22,975 bases of DNA from Candidatus Colimorpha enterica (lineage in GTDB: Bacteria; Bacillota; Clostridia; Oscillospirales; CAG-272), in contig FR891131.1 of NCBI GenBank assembly GCA_000433515.1, positions 1-22,975 of the forward strand. Direction: 5' to 3'. This document shows positions 14,413 through 21,909 of this stretch, piece by piece. Made by a program: the position numbers and the translations under genes. The notes under the pieces are model-generated. The model searched no databases. It saw only the letters and a list, made by a program, of their open reading frames with translations, and was not told where the DNA came from. Each line of letters opens with the position of its first letter. The stretch's first letter is position 1.

Positions 14413-16758
14413 ATGAAGTTAACGTTAACTGACGCCCGGAATGCGGCAGGACGGTATGGCTTGCAGAAACGTCTTTCGGCAGTTCTGCTTTTGATTTTAC
14501 TTATTTTGGGTTTGCTTTCGTGCGGCAGAAGCGAAGGTACAGGAGAAACGAGTGATACCGTCACAGACAAGATATCTGAAACAGGTGGTGAAGATAAGGT
14601 GAATATTTCGGAATCTGCAAAAAAAGAATGGGTTCTTGCATCAAGCAGGGCGGAGATGCGCATTCGTGCCGGCGATACTGGCTTTTCTGTTGAGTCGCTT
14701 TGCGCGCTTGAGGATAAATACAATTGGATTTCTGCGGCGGTTAAGGAAACTGCTCTTGTATCCTCTGTGATCGATGAGGAAACCGGCTCAACCGTCAACC
14801 TCAACTGGAGGTATGAAAAAGGCGTTTTAGAAGAAGGATCGGAACATCTGAGTCTTACGCTGTATTTTTGCGACAGTAATTCCATGCTCACATATACTGC
14901 GCGGTTCCGCTGTCTGAAGAAAAGCGAAACCTTCGAAGTGTGCGGCGCTTATGCCAACAACAGTGCCCGAAATGCCCGGATAAACATTTCGTCTGTTTTT
15001 GCACTTTCATTTTCTGCAGATGAGCCGATCAAAGCATGGACATTCAAAAAGCAAAGCGGAGAAGCGGAGGGATACAATCAGTTCCCGGGGAGCGGTCATT
15101 ATATTACCGACTTTTCTGATGGTATGACTGAAGTCAGGGTTGAGACAAATGTCAATCAGGATTGGGGCGGAAACGGGTATATTCCGATAGTTTACTATAC
15201 GCTTGGAGACTTAAGGGGTCTTTATACAGCCGTTGAATGGTCAAGCTGTGCAATTTATGCCAGGCAGGAGGGCGATGTTATCAATGAGCGTGTTGCCCTT
15301 TCTCCGAGCAGAACTTTTTCAACGGTTCTTGCCGCCAACGGCAATCTTGAAATCCCGACGGTTTATCTCGGCATTTATAACGGTGACATCGAGATCGGGA
15401 GCAATCAGTTCAAGCGATGGTTTTTTGAAAACAAATCACCGGCATCGCTGAAGGAAGATCCTGAGGAGCCATTGACTCAAATGGCAATGCAGCAGCCTCT
15501 CGGCACAATGAGCGACATGGGAGTCCAGTCGGTTCAATGGGATTATGGCTGGTGGGCTGAGGATGGGTTTGCAGAATATGAGGGATCGTGGGAGCTGCGC
15601 AGTCAAGCTGTCCGGAACGATTTGATGACATATTATTCATGCCTTACGATGGAAAAGTTCGGAAAGCTTGTAACCCGTTCATATAATATGAATTTTACCG
15701 TTTATGCCCTTCTTCATGACACTCAGGACAGAAACGGGCGCCCCACGGCTGATGCCGGTGAGTTTAATTCAATTCAGCATCCCGATTGGTTCTGCAACCG
15801 GAGAATTGCCGAGAAAATGGGGCGGTCAGCCGATCTTGGCAATGAGGAGTGCGTGAAATATCTGAAAACGGCAATGTCGGACTTCTTTAACAAAAATCAC
15901 ATCGGAACATGGCGCTCGGATTTTGAGCCGATTTGCCGCAGCTCGGATTTGAAAAACCGGCATGATGCCAACGGGACGGATGTCCAGTATTGGTGCTCGG
16001 TCGGGTTCTATGATCTGCTTGGTTATCTTCATGAGAATGTTAAACCGTTCCGCTACGAATGCTGTTCAAGCGGAGGGAGTCTTAAGGATTACGCGACGCT
16101 GAAATATGCTACTGTAATTAACTGTGAGGACAGCTATAATTACCTGTCACTGCGCATGAATTTCTATGATACGTCATACTGCATTCCTCCGGCTCAGATT
16201 CAACTCAATTGCTCCATGGAACCTTTTTGCCGGGAATCAAAGTGGTTCTATCTCCCGGGGAAGGTCAATATGGAAGAGAGCGAGCTGACAAGCGCCGCCA
16301 AGGATTACGGTATGAGGTCTATTCTGGTTGGCGTTCCTTATATCACCAACAGCACGCCGCTTGACGAAAACGGCAGACTGGCATTCGGAATGAATGATTA
16401 TATTTCACGTTATTTTAATCTGTATAACGAGAAAATCAAGCCTCTTGTCAAATACGGCGACCTGTATCACATTCTGCCGCGCCCGAACGGTGAGGACTGG
16501 GACGGTGTCATGTATTCTGACGCTGACTCGCAAAGCGAAATCAAGGGAGCTGTATTCCTTTTCAAGCCGTCGTCCGCCGAGGGAATGACAAAAACAGTAA
16601 TTCTTCGCGGGCTGGACGAAGAAACCTCGTACTCTGTCTGCTTTGAAGACAGAACGGAACAAAATACGGTTATGACCGGAAAGGAACTGATGACTTATGG
16701 ACTGACGGTAAATATCAGCGAAGATCTCGGATCGGAAATCATTTGGATCATTGCGTAA
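14413..16758 (+). CDS. GH36-like glycosidase, lipoprotein paralog
   Basis: A 781-aa protein with an unusually long basic n-region (about 20 residues), then a hydrophobic core and lipobox LLSC (Cys37). It has the same domains as the 11061 protein: WDYGWW (D377), EGSW, WRSDFEP (likely nucleophile Asp503), YECCSSGGS, and NCEDSYNY with Asp573 at the acid/base position. A segment near residues 615-650 differs most. It should cleave a glycan at the outer membrane face. ATG 14413 has SD GGGAGG 11 nt upstream. A TTG at 14461 would give a normal short n-region but has a weak SD. A perfect palindrome covers codons 2-6 of the longer reading. It is 37 nt after the LacI gene and 72 nt before the first surface-protein gene. 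Confidence 0.86.
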   Translation: MKLTLTDARNAAGRYGLQKRLSAVLLLILLILGLLSCGRSEGTGETSDTVTDKISETGGEDKVNISESAKKEWVLASSRAEMRIRAGDTGFSVESLCALEDKYNWISAAVKETALVSSVIDEETGSTVNLNWRYEKGVLEEGSEHLSLTLYFCDSNSMLTYTARFRCLKKSETFEVCGAYANNSARNARINISSVFALSFSADEPIKAWTFKKQSGEAEGYNQFPGSGHYITDFSDGMTEVRVETNVNQDWGGNGYIPIVYYTLGDLRGLYTAVEWSSCAIYARQEGDVINERVALSPSRTFSTVLAANGNLEIPTVYLGIYNGDIEIGSNQFKRWFFENKSPASLKEDPEEPLTQMAMQQPLGTMSDMGVQSVQWDYGWWAEDGFAEYEGSWELRSQAVRNDLMTYYSCLTMEKFGKLVTRSYNMNFTVYALLHDTQDRNGRPTADAGEFNSIQHPDWFCNRRIAEKMGRSADLGNEECVKYLKTAMSDFFNKNHIGTWRSDFEPICRSSDLKNRHDANGTDVQYWCSVGFYDLLGYLHENVKPFRYECCSSGGSLKDYATLKYATVINCEDSYNYLSLRMNFYDTSYCIPPAQIQLNCSMEPFCRESKWFYLPGKVNMEESELTSAAKDYGMRSILVGVPYITNSTPLDENGRLAFGMNDYISRYFNLYNEKIKPLVKYGDLYHILPRPNGEDWDGVMYSDADSQSEIKGAVFLFKPSSAEGMTKTVILRGLDEETSYSVCFEDRTEQNTVMTGKELMTYGLTVNISEDLGSEIIWIIA
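14417..14430. promoter_or_regulatory. LacI-type operator, site B (perfect palindrome)
   Basis: AGTTAACGTTAACT is a perfect 14-bp palindrome containing the 10-mer of site A. It lies at the 5' end of the lipoprotein glycosidase gene, directly after the regulator gene. I see no convincing promoter just upstream, so a roadblock or looping role is possible. Confidence 0.6.
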
Positions 16759-16830
16759 GCGGTTTTCGATCAAGCCCGATGACTCTTTGATGCAAAGCAC
16801 AAAAATCAAAAAGAATAAGGAGCAACAGTT

Positions 16831-17736
16831 ATGAAAAAAGCGTTTATTCTCATCGTTATCTCGATTGCTGTTTTCGCAATCACACTTTCCTGCCACGCAG
16901 TCGATGCCACTGACGCAAAAGTGATCCTTTTCAATGATGAAATGGACATAAATGCATGGAGTTACTGGTGGGGCAATTATACCTCATACGACGCCGGCGA
17001 GGGCGCCTATAAGGTGAGTTTTCGTACCGACGGAAGTCCTGCAACCTGTATGGAAATGGACACCGGGAATCAGTCGGATTACAGTCTTCTTGAGGATATC
17101 GGTATAACGCCGTTTACCATTTTTGACGAGGGTGCATACAACTTTGTCAAGGTCAGAATCAAAACTCAAAACGGCTTCAAACCGTCGTGTCTTTCCGCTC
17201 ATCTCGGAACAACGGAATATCTCTCGGATACATCGCCGTGGATACAAACGGGTGTAAAGTTAGGAGATCTCACAGGTATAGAAGACGGTGAATGGCATGA
17301 GTATATTTTTGATCTTAATCAGATCCCTCAGAACAACAGCTGGCTGACGGAAGAGGACATCGGAAAAATCCGGGGAATGCTGCTGAATAAAATCTCGCTC
17401 ATTATTCCTGAAAAAATTACAGCCAGTCAGGCTGTGTTGTATCAGTATATTGCCTTCTTTAAAACAGCTGAAGAAGCCGAGTCCTTTTCATATACCTACG
17501 TTCCGCCCGTAACAACGGAAAAACCCGATATTCCGAAGAACACGGGAACTGAAACCGGCACAGTTCCCGAACAAAGCTCAGCAAGTCAGACTGAAACCGC
17601 CGCAGGCACAAAGCCGGACACCAACCAGACAGCGCCTGAAAAGAATAATTTATCTGTTGTCCTGATTGTTGTTTCGGCGATTGTTTTGGTTGCCGGTGCA
17701 GCAACAGTAATAATCATAAAAAGAAATAAAAGTTGA
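16831..17736 (+). CDS. Secreted membrane-anchored beta-sandwich protein, tandem paralog 1
   Basis: A 301-aa protein with an N-terminal signal peptide (ends near SCHA). A domain of about 185 residues follows, with MDINAWSYWWGNYTSYDAG, ATCMEMDTGN, LSAHLGT, GEWHEYIFDL, NKISLIIPE and YIAFFKTAEEA. A Thr/Pro/Glu-rich linker (about 230-270) leads to a C-terminal membrane helix and KRNKS. The compact Trp- and Gly-rich domain resembles carbohydrate-binding modules, and the YIxFFKTxEEA ending is, from memory, frequent in surface proteins of Clostridia. I do not recognise a named family. It is a paralog of the next gene (17767), which uses a different C-terminal anchor. SD AAGGAG is well placed. Likely role: surface glycan capture for the lipoprotein glycosidase upstream. 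Confidence 0.8.
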   Translation: MKKAFILIVISIAVFAITLSCHAVDATDAKVILFNDEMDINAWSYWWGNYTSYDAGEGAYKVSFRTDGSPATCMEMDTGNQSDYSLLEDIGITPFTIFDEGAYNFVKVRIKTQNGFKPSCLSAHLGTTEYLSDTSPWIQTGVKLGDLTGIEDGEWHEYIFDLNQIPQNNSWLTEEDIGKIRGMLLNKISLIIPEKITASQAVLYQYIAFFKTAEEAESFSYTYVPPVTTEKPDIPKNTGTETGTVPEQSSASQTETAAGTKPDTNQTAPEKNNLSVVLIVVSAIVLVAGAATVIIIKRNKS

Positions 17737-17747
17737 TATATTCAACT
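17731..17747 (+). other. Small hairpin at the stop of paralog 1
   Basis: AGTTGA/TCAACT with a 5-nt loop covers the TGA stop, followed by a run of seven A and then the SD of the next gene. It is too short for a terminator and may affect coupling or mRNA decay. Confidence 0.3.
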
Positions 17748-17766
17748 AAAAAAAGGAGATACCATA

Positions 17767-18546
17767 ATGAAAACCAAACAAATCGTTTCCCTCGTCCTTG
17801 CTGCACTACTGTCGTTTGCAATGCTTGCTCTTTCCGTCGGAGCAAAAGGCAGCACCGCATCGGTCATTGTCTTTGACGACAAAATGGATGTAAGTGCATG
17901 GAGCTATTGGGGAAGAAATGTAACCTCCTATGATGCCGGAACCAACAGTTTTAAGGTTACCGCAAATGAATGGAGTATGTACGCAACGTGTATGGAAATG
18001 GATTCGGGCGACGGCACCAATTTCAGCACGCTTACTGACATCGGTGTTACGCCTGTCAATATCCGCTGTGAGGGTGGATACAATTATTTGAAGATCAAAA
18101 TGAAAACCTCCGGAGGATTTGCTCCTTCTGCGTTGTCTGCTCATCTCGGGACGTCAACTTATTTCGGCGAAGGTCAGCCCTGGGCTGTCGCAGGGGCGAA
18201 GCTTTGCGACCTTTCGGGTTTTGAAAACGGCGAATGGCAGGAAATTGTTGTTGATCTTACCAAACTGGAAGAACATAACGCATGGCTTGACGATAATCAA
18301 AAAGCCAACCTCCAGGGTATGCTTCTGGATAAGATCAGCTTGATTTTCCCTGAAGTTCTGAGCGGTGATCAGGCGGTGTACATTCAGTATGTCGGCTTCT
18401 TCAAGACGGCTGATGAGGCCGGAAAGTATCCGGATGTCAACAGCCCTGCTACCGGAAACGCCGGAATCGGCGCAGCTTGTGCTTTCTTGGTTTTCGGAAT
18501 CGCTGCCGCAGCATTTTCAGGAACAAAAAGACGTTCAGGAAAATAA
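17767..18546 (+). CDS. Surface beta-sandwich protein with PATGN sorting-like signal, tandem paralog 2
   Basis: A 259-aa protein with a signal peptide (MKTKQIVSLVLAALLSFAML, cleavage near VGA) and the same domain as the preceding gene: MDVSAWSYWGRNVTSYDAG, ATCMEMDSGD, LSAHLGTS, GEWQEIVVDL, DKISLIFPE and YVGFFKTADEA. There is almost no linker. The C-terminus is PATGN (227-231), a hydrophobic stretch and KRRSGK, the layout of a sortase substrate with a variant of LPXTG. Wall attachment is likely, but no sortase is in the window. It is 30 nt after its paralog, with SD AAAAGGAGAT. The two copies differ mainly in how they are held at the surface, membrane versus wall. Binding specificity is unknown. 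Confidence 0.8.
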   Translation: MKTKQIVSLVLAALLSFAMLALSVGAKGSTASVIVFDDKMDVSAWSYWGRNVTSYDAGTNSFKVTANEWSMYATCMEMDSGDGTNFSTLTDIGVTPVNIRCEGGYNYLKIKMKTSGGFAPSALSAHLGTSTYFGEGQPWAVAGAKLCDLSGFENGEWQEIVVDLTKLEEHNAWLDDNQKANLQGMLLDKISLIFPEVLSGDQAVYIQYVGFFKTADEAGKYPDVNSPATGNAGIGAACAFLVFGIAAAAFSGTKRRSGK

Positions 18547-18576
18547 AAGCCCGATTCACACAACCGTGATATGAAG

Positions 18577-18627
18577 GGAGCCTTCCTTATTGTTTCATCA
18601 TTTTGCTGAATAATGAGAGAAGGCTCC
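18577..18627 (+). other. Intra-operon hairpin between surface and cytoplasmic gene blocks
   Basis: GGAGCCTTC pairs with GAAGGCTCC, and an inner TTATT pairs with AATAA across a small internal loop; the apical loop is about 17 nt. No T-run follows, so it is not a standard terminator. It may stabilise the upstream mRNA or act as a leaky attenuator. Confidence 0.5.
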
Positions 18628-18657
18628 TCTGATATTATTCATTAAGGAGTTATGATT

Positions 18658-19893
18658 ATGAATAAGTTGTTCGGTGACGGGATCCATGACGATTATCCCG
18701 CTATACAGGAAATGATCGACAGCGGCGCTCGTGAAGTGATCTTGCCGGATCCGCAGAAATGCTATCTCATTTCCAAGACATTGGTATTACCTTCAGACTT
18801 CAGGCTGGTTCTTCCTCGTTTTGCCGAAATCAGGCTGATGGATCAGGCAAATTGTCCGATGATTCGAAACACATGGAATACGTCAAGGGGGCATTTTTCT
18901 TATAATTCTTACAATTCTGAAATCAACCGTATTGATTTGTGGAATTATTCCGAACAAATATCAACACTGCCTGAAGATACGTGCCATGATTTCGAGGTGA
19001 TTGGAGGAATATGGAATTTTAATAACAAAAACCAAAAGCCGAATCCCATTTTGTCAGGTGATTTTGACGGTGGTGCTTATACGGGTTTTGGAATGCAGTT
19101 TTTTAATGTAACCAATTTCAGGATTTCATCTCTGACCTTGAAGGACCCTGTTAATTTCGCGATTACAATAGACGCGGCCTCCTTTTTTTCAGTGTCGGAT
19201 ATTACATTTGATTACAACAGCGGAAACCCCGCCGCAATCAACATGGACGGAATTCATATCAACGGAAATTGTCATCATGCGCATCTTCGCAATCTGATGG
19301 GAGCTTGCTATGACGACGTGGTTGCCCTGAATGCTTTCGAAGGCTTTTCCGGGCCAATCAGCAATATTTATATTGACGGTATTTTTGCGGAAAATTGTCA
19401 CAGTGCGGTGCGGCTTCTGGCTGTGTTTGAGGAGATATCCAATATTCACATTTCTGATATATACGGGACGTATTATCAATATTGTATTGGATTCACCAGA
19501 TACTATGAGACAGAACATCCAACGGGGATAATGAAAACGATAGACATCCGGAATGTTTACGCGTCAAAAGCAAGCCGTGACGGCATCTATCCATATCCGG
19601 ATACATACGTCTATCCGTTGATATATTTCGAATCCCGCTTGGTTGTCACGGACGTTTCAATTGATTGTCTTTGCCGTCGTGAAAAGGTAATTCCCGTTGA
19701 AACGATTTCGGTTGAAAAGGGCGCTGTTATCGAAAATATGCGGCTCAGCCGGATTATAGAAGAGAATCTGACCGGGAAGGACTTTTCGTTTCTGACAAAT
19801 TACGGGACAATTCAAAGGCTGGTGCAAAAAGACATTCGCCTCGGCGACAATTATCCTGTCGATTCCGTCACTGAAGATCAAATGCGGAAATGA
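18658..19893 (+). CDS. Right-handed beta-helix protein, pectate lyase/GH28-like, cytoplasmic
   Basis: A 411-aa protein. ATG 18658 is 8 nt from SD AAGGAG; ATG 18652 is only 2 nt from it. There is no signal peptide. FGDGIHDDYPAIQEMID at the start is the typical opening of the pectate-lyase-3 superfamily. Repeating strand units follow: DFEVIGGIW, NFRISSLTLKD, FSVSDITFDY, AHLRNLMG, SNIYIDGIFAENC and SNIHISDIYG. NMDGIHI (195-201) and YDD (218-220) occupy the places of the GH28 NTD and DD catalytic motifs, but the GHG motif is not seen. It may be an intracellular glycosidase, lyase or epimerase acting on an imported uronate or deoxysugar oligomer; the reaction is unknown. It is 12 nt from the following ThuA-like gene. 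Confidence 0.78.
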   Translation: MNKLFGDGIHDDYPAIQEMIDSGAREVILPDPQKCYLISKTLVLPSDFRLVLPRFAEIRLMDQANCPMIRNTWNTSRGHFSYNSYNSEINRIDLWNYSEQISTLPEDTCHDFEVIGGIWNFNNKNQKPNPILSGDFDGGAYTGFGMQFFNVTNFRISSLTLKDPVNFAITIDAASFFSVSDITFDYNSGNPAAINMDGIHINGNCHHAHLRNLMGACYDDVVALNAFEGFSGPISNIYIDGIFAENCHSAVRLLAVFEEISNIHISDIYGTYYQYCIGFTRYYETEHPTGIMKTIDIRNVYASKASRDGIYPYPDTYVYPLIYFESRLVVTDVSIDCLCRREKVIPVETISVEKGAVIENMRLSRIIEENLTGKDFSFLTNYGTIQRLVQKDIRLGDNYPVDSVTEDQMRK

Positions 19894-19904
19894 GGAAATA
19901 AACA

Positions 19905-20636
19905 ATGATTAAAGTAACTGTATGGAATGAATTCGTGCATGAACGTACGGAAGAAAGAATCACAAAAGTATACCCTTACGGGATACATAAAGAAATTGCC
20001 GCTTTTTTGGGCTGCGATGATGATCTTGAAGTGACGACGGCAACGCTTGATGATGCAAACTGCGGAATCACTAAAGAATCTCTTGCCCAAACCGATGTCC
20101 TTATCTGGTGGGGACACATTGCTCATGAACAGGTTCCTGACGAAATTGCCTATATGGTTCGTGATGCGGTTCTGGACGGAATGGGGCTGATCTGTTTGCA
20201 CTCGGCACATCACTCAAAGCCGTTCCGGTATCTGCTCGGCACCTCATGTAATCTGACGTGGCGTGAATCGGATGACCAAGAGATTTTGTGGGTTATTGAA
20301 CCGTCTCACCCCATTACCGCCGGCATTGACCGTTATTTTATATTACCCCATGAGGAAACATACGGTGAACCCTTTGTCATTCCAACCCCGGACAAACTCC
20401 TTCTGATTGGCAATTATTCCGGCGGTGAGGTGTTTCGCTCGGGTTGTCTGTATGAGAGAGGAAACGGGAAGATCTTCTATTTTCAGCCCGGTCATGAAGC
20501 CTATCCGACCTTCCGCGTACCTGAAGTTCAGCAGATTATCCGCAACGCCGTTCGTTTTGTTGCGCCACGTTACCGGAAGAAAACAGACTGCCCTCACGTG
20601 AGAAAGATAACTTGTGAGGAGCCGTATGTCATCTGA
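19905..20636 (+). CDS. ThuA-like domain protein (class I glutaminase-like fold)
   Basis: A 243-aa protein made of a single ThuA-like domain: IKVTVWNEFVHE at the start, YPYGIHKEIAAFL, TDVLIWWGHIAHEQV, GMGLICLHSAHHSKPF with the nucleophile-elbow-like HSAHHS, ILPHEETYGEP, and GNGKIFYFQPGHEAYPTF near the end. The family belongs to the flavodoxin-like amidotransferase fold but lacks amidotransferase function. ThuA is tied to trehalose and other disaccharide use together with the sugar dehydrogenase ThuB, a route involving keto-sugars. No such dehydrogenase is present here. It is the last gene of the operon; the 20637-20825 gap after it holds no gene before the terminator. It probably acts in the cytoplasm on sugars released by the GH36-like and beta-helix proteins. 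Confidence 0.85.
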   Translation: MIKVTVWNEFVHERTEERITKVYPYGIHKEIAAFLGCDDDLEVTTATLDDANCGITKESLAQTDVLIWWGHIAHEQVPDEIAYMVRDAVLDGMGLICLHSAHHSKPFRYLLGTSCNLTWRESDDQEILWVIEPSHPITAGIDRYFILPHEETYGEPFVIPTPDKLLLIGNYSGGEVFRSGCLYERGNGKIFYFQPGHEAYPTFRVPEVQQIIRNAVRFVAPRYRKKTDCPHVRKITCEEPYVI

Positions 20637-20825
20637 CTGCAGAACACGGATTCGTTTGATCTGTCGGATTATCTTCAAAATGCACTGTCGGCACCTTTGA
20701 ATCGGAAAATGCCGGTCGGAAGCCCGACGTTTTTGGTGCGGTCCCTTCGGTTTGCCTCTGTGTCTTGATTTTACTGCTTTTCCCGGCGGAAAGACGGCAG
20801 ATTTCAGCCGCCGTGACCAATGCCG

Positions 20826-20870
20826 GAGGGTGTTAAAAAACTCACTTTGAGTTTTTTAACACCCTCTTTT
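20826..20870 (+). terminator. GGGTGT-family terminator hairpin 4 (perfect 19-bp stem)
   Basis: GAGGGTGTTAAAAAACTCA (20826-20844), loop CTT, then the exact complement to 20866, followed by TTTT. It ends the seven-gene operon and lies between it and the convergent GNAT gene. Confidence 0.88.
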
Positions 20871-20916
20871 CACAATACGATTCAAAACAGCGTCAGATAT
20901 ATGAACAGAAGAAAAA

Positions 20917-21831
20917 TCACAGGGCTTTGCGGAATTCAGTCACAGAATTCTGCTCCGATGCCGTATAGCCGCATTTCAGAAAGCAGTTTTCGGCTGCCGG
21001 ATTATTTTTATCCGCCGAGGCTGCGATAAAATCAAAGCCGTTTTCTTTGGCATACCGTTCCGCAAAATGCAAAGCAAAAGTTCCTGCACCGCACCGCTGA
21101 AGTTCTTTTGCTGCAAAAAGCATTGATATGCGTGCTTCCGTTTCGCCGGGTTTCCCGCTTAAACGAATATAGCAGGCAGGTACAGCTCCTTTGCATATCA
21201 GAAAATGCTTTTCGTGGGGATTGTCGGCAGAAAGCACTTCTTTCCATTCATTAAAGCTGATATCTTCGGTTTTCAGTTCGTTTTTGTTCTGAGCCAACAT
21301 TATCCTGACAAAACACGCCTCATTGACCGTTGCGGGAATTACGCAAAAGCAACCCGGAATTCTGATTTCATGCATTATTTGCCCGTCGTTAATGATGCTG
21401 TTGAATGTTTCAAAAGGCTTTTCCTCAAATCCGATCGATTTCTGCAGATTTCTGCTCGGTATATTGCCCGGGTCGACATAGCAGCGAAGAGCTGCCGCTC
21501 CGGTTTCGGAAAGCCGGCTTATCGCTGTTTCTATCATCTGCCGCGCTATTCCCATTCTCCTGTACTCCGGCGCAACAAAAAGATCGCCGTAGTACCAGAG
21601 TGAAAAATCGGTTTCGCTGCGGATGCAGTGTAAACAGCCGAACACCTTGCCTTTCGGCGCTGCGGCGATTACCTCAAAGCAGTCATTTCCGTTTGTAAGC
21701 TCATTGAAAACAGCATTGCGCACACAGCTTACATATTGCGGCGCGGACGTTCCCCAGCGCATTTGCGCGATTTTTTTGGCAAGTTCGTCTCTTAAATATT
21801 TACTTACCTGAATTGTGATGATTTCTCTCAT
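20917..21831 (-). CDS. Tandem GNAT-domain N-acetyltransferase
   Basis: A 304-aa protein with two GNAT folds. The first (about 1-160) has DLFVAPEYRRMGIARQMIE, whose acetyl-CoA loop is R91-R-M-G-I-A96, then NLQKSIGFEEK. The second (about 165-304) has RISMLFAAKELQRCGAGTFA with the loop at Q245-G250, then AENCFLKCGYT. Such proteins transfer an acetyl group from acetyl-CoA to an amine, and one of the two domains is often inactive. The substrate is unknown. The gene lies behind a leader ORF, an intrinsic terminator and an SD-masking element, an arrangement known mainly from genes induced by ribosome-targeting antibiotics. A role in acetylating an antibiotic or in ribosome protection is therefore a reasonable guess. 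SD AGAGAGG is 8 nt from the ATG at 21831. Confidence 0.88.
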   Translation of the reverse strand: MREIITIQVSKYLRDELAKKIAQMRWGTSAPQYVSCVRNAVFNELTNGNDCFEVIAAAPKGKVFGCLHCIRSETDFSLWYYGDLFVAPEYRRMGIARQMIETAISRLSETGAAALRCYVDPGNIPSRNLQKSIGFEEKPFETFNSIINDGQIMHEIRIPGCFCVIPATVNEACFVRIMLAQNKNELKTEDISFNEWKEVLSADNPHEKHFLICKGAVPACYIRLSGKPGETEARISMLFAAKELQRCGAGTFALHFAERYAKENGFDFIAASADKNNPAAENCFLKCGYTASEQNSVTEFRKAL

Positions 21832-21833
21832 TC

Positions 21834-21903
21834 CCGTTACCTCTCTTCAAAAAAATAAAATGCTCCTGATAAAATCAAGAGCATTCCGGTTACAAAGTAA
21901 CGG
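21834..21903 (-). promoter_or_regulatory. SD-masking pair in the GNAT leader
   Basis: In minus-strand RNA, CCGUUACUUU (21903-21894) can pair with GAGGUAACGG (21843-21834) over 10 positions, with two G-U pairs. That would cover the GNAT SD. The same segment can instead fold locally as GUUAC-UUU-GUAAC (to 21886). It begins 6 nt after the leader-peptide stop, within reach of a ribosome paused there. Confidence 0.5.
21849..21885 (-). terminator. Attenuator terminator upstream of the GNAT gene
   Basis: In minus-strand RNA, AAUGCUCUUGAU pairs with AUCAGGAGCAUU (12 bp, one G-U) around a UUU loop, followed by UUAUUUUUUU. It lies between the leader ORF and the GNAT gene with no other gene end nearby, so it must act as an attenuator. 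Confidence 0.85.
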
Positions 21904-21909
21904 TATATA

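Noticed and set aside
20637..20766. In-frame open stretch of about 42 codons after the ThuA stop
   Set aside because: It has no start signal or family match, and an open run of this length is not rare. It could be a remnant, but nothing supports that.
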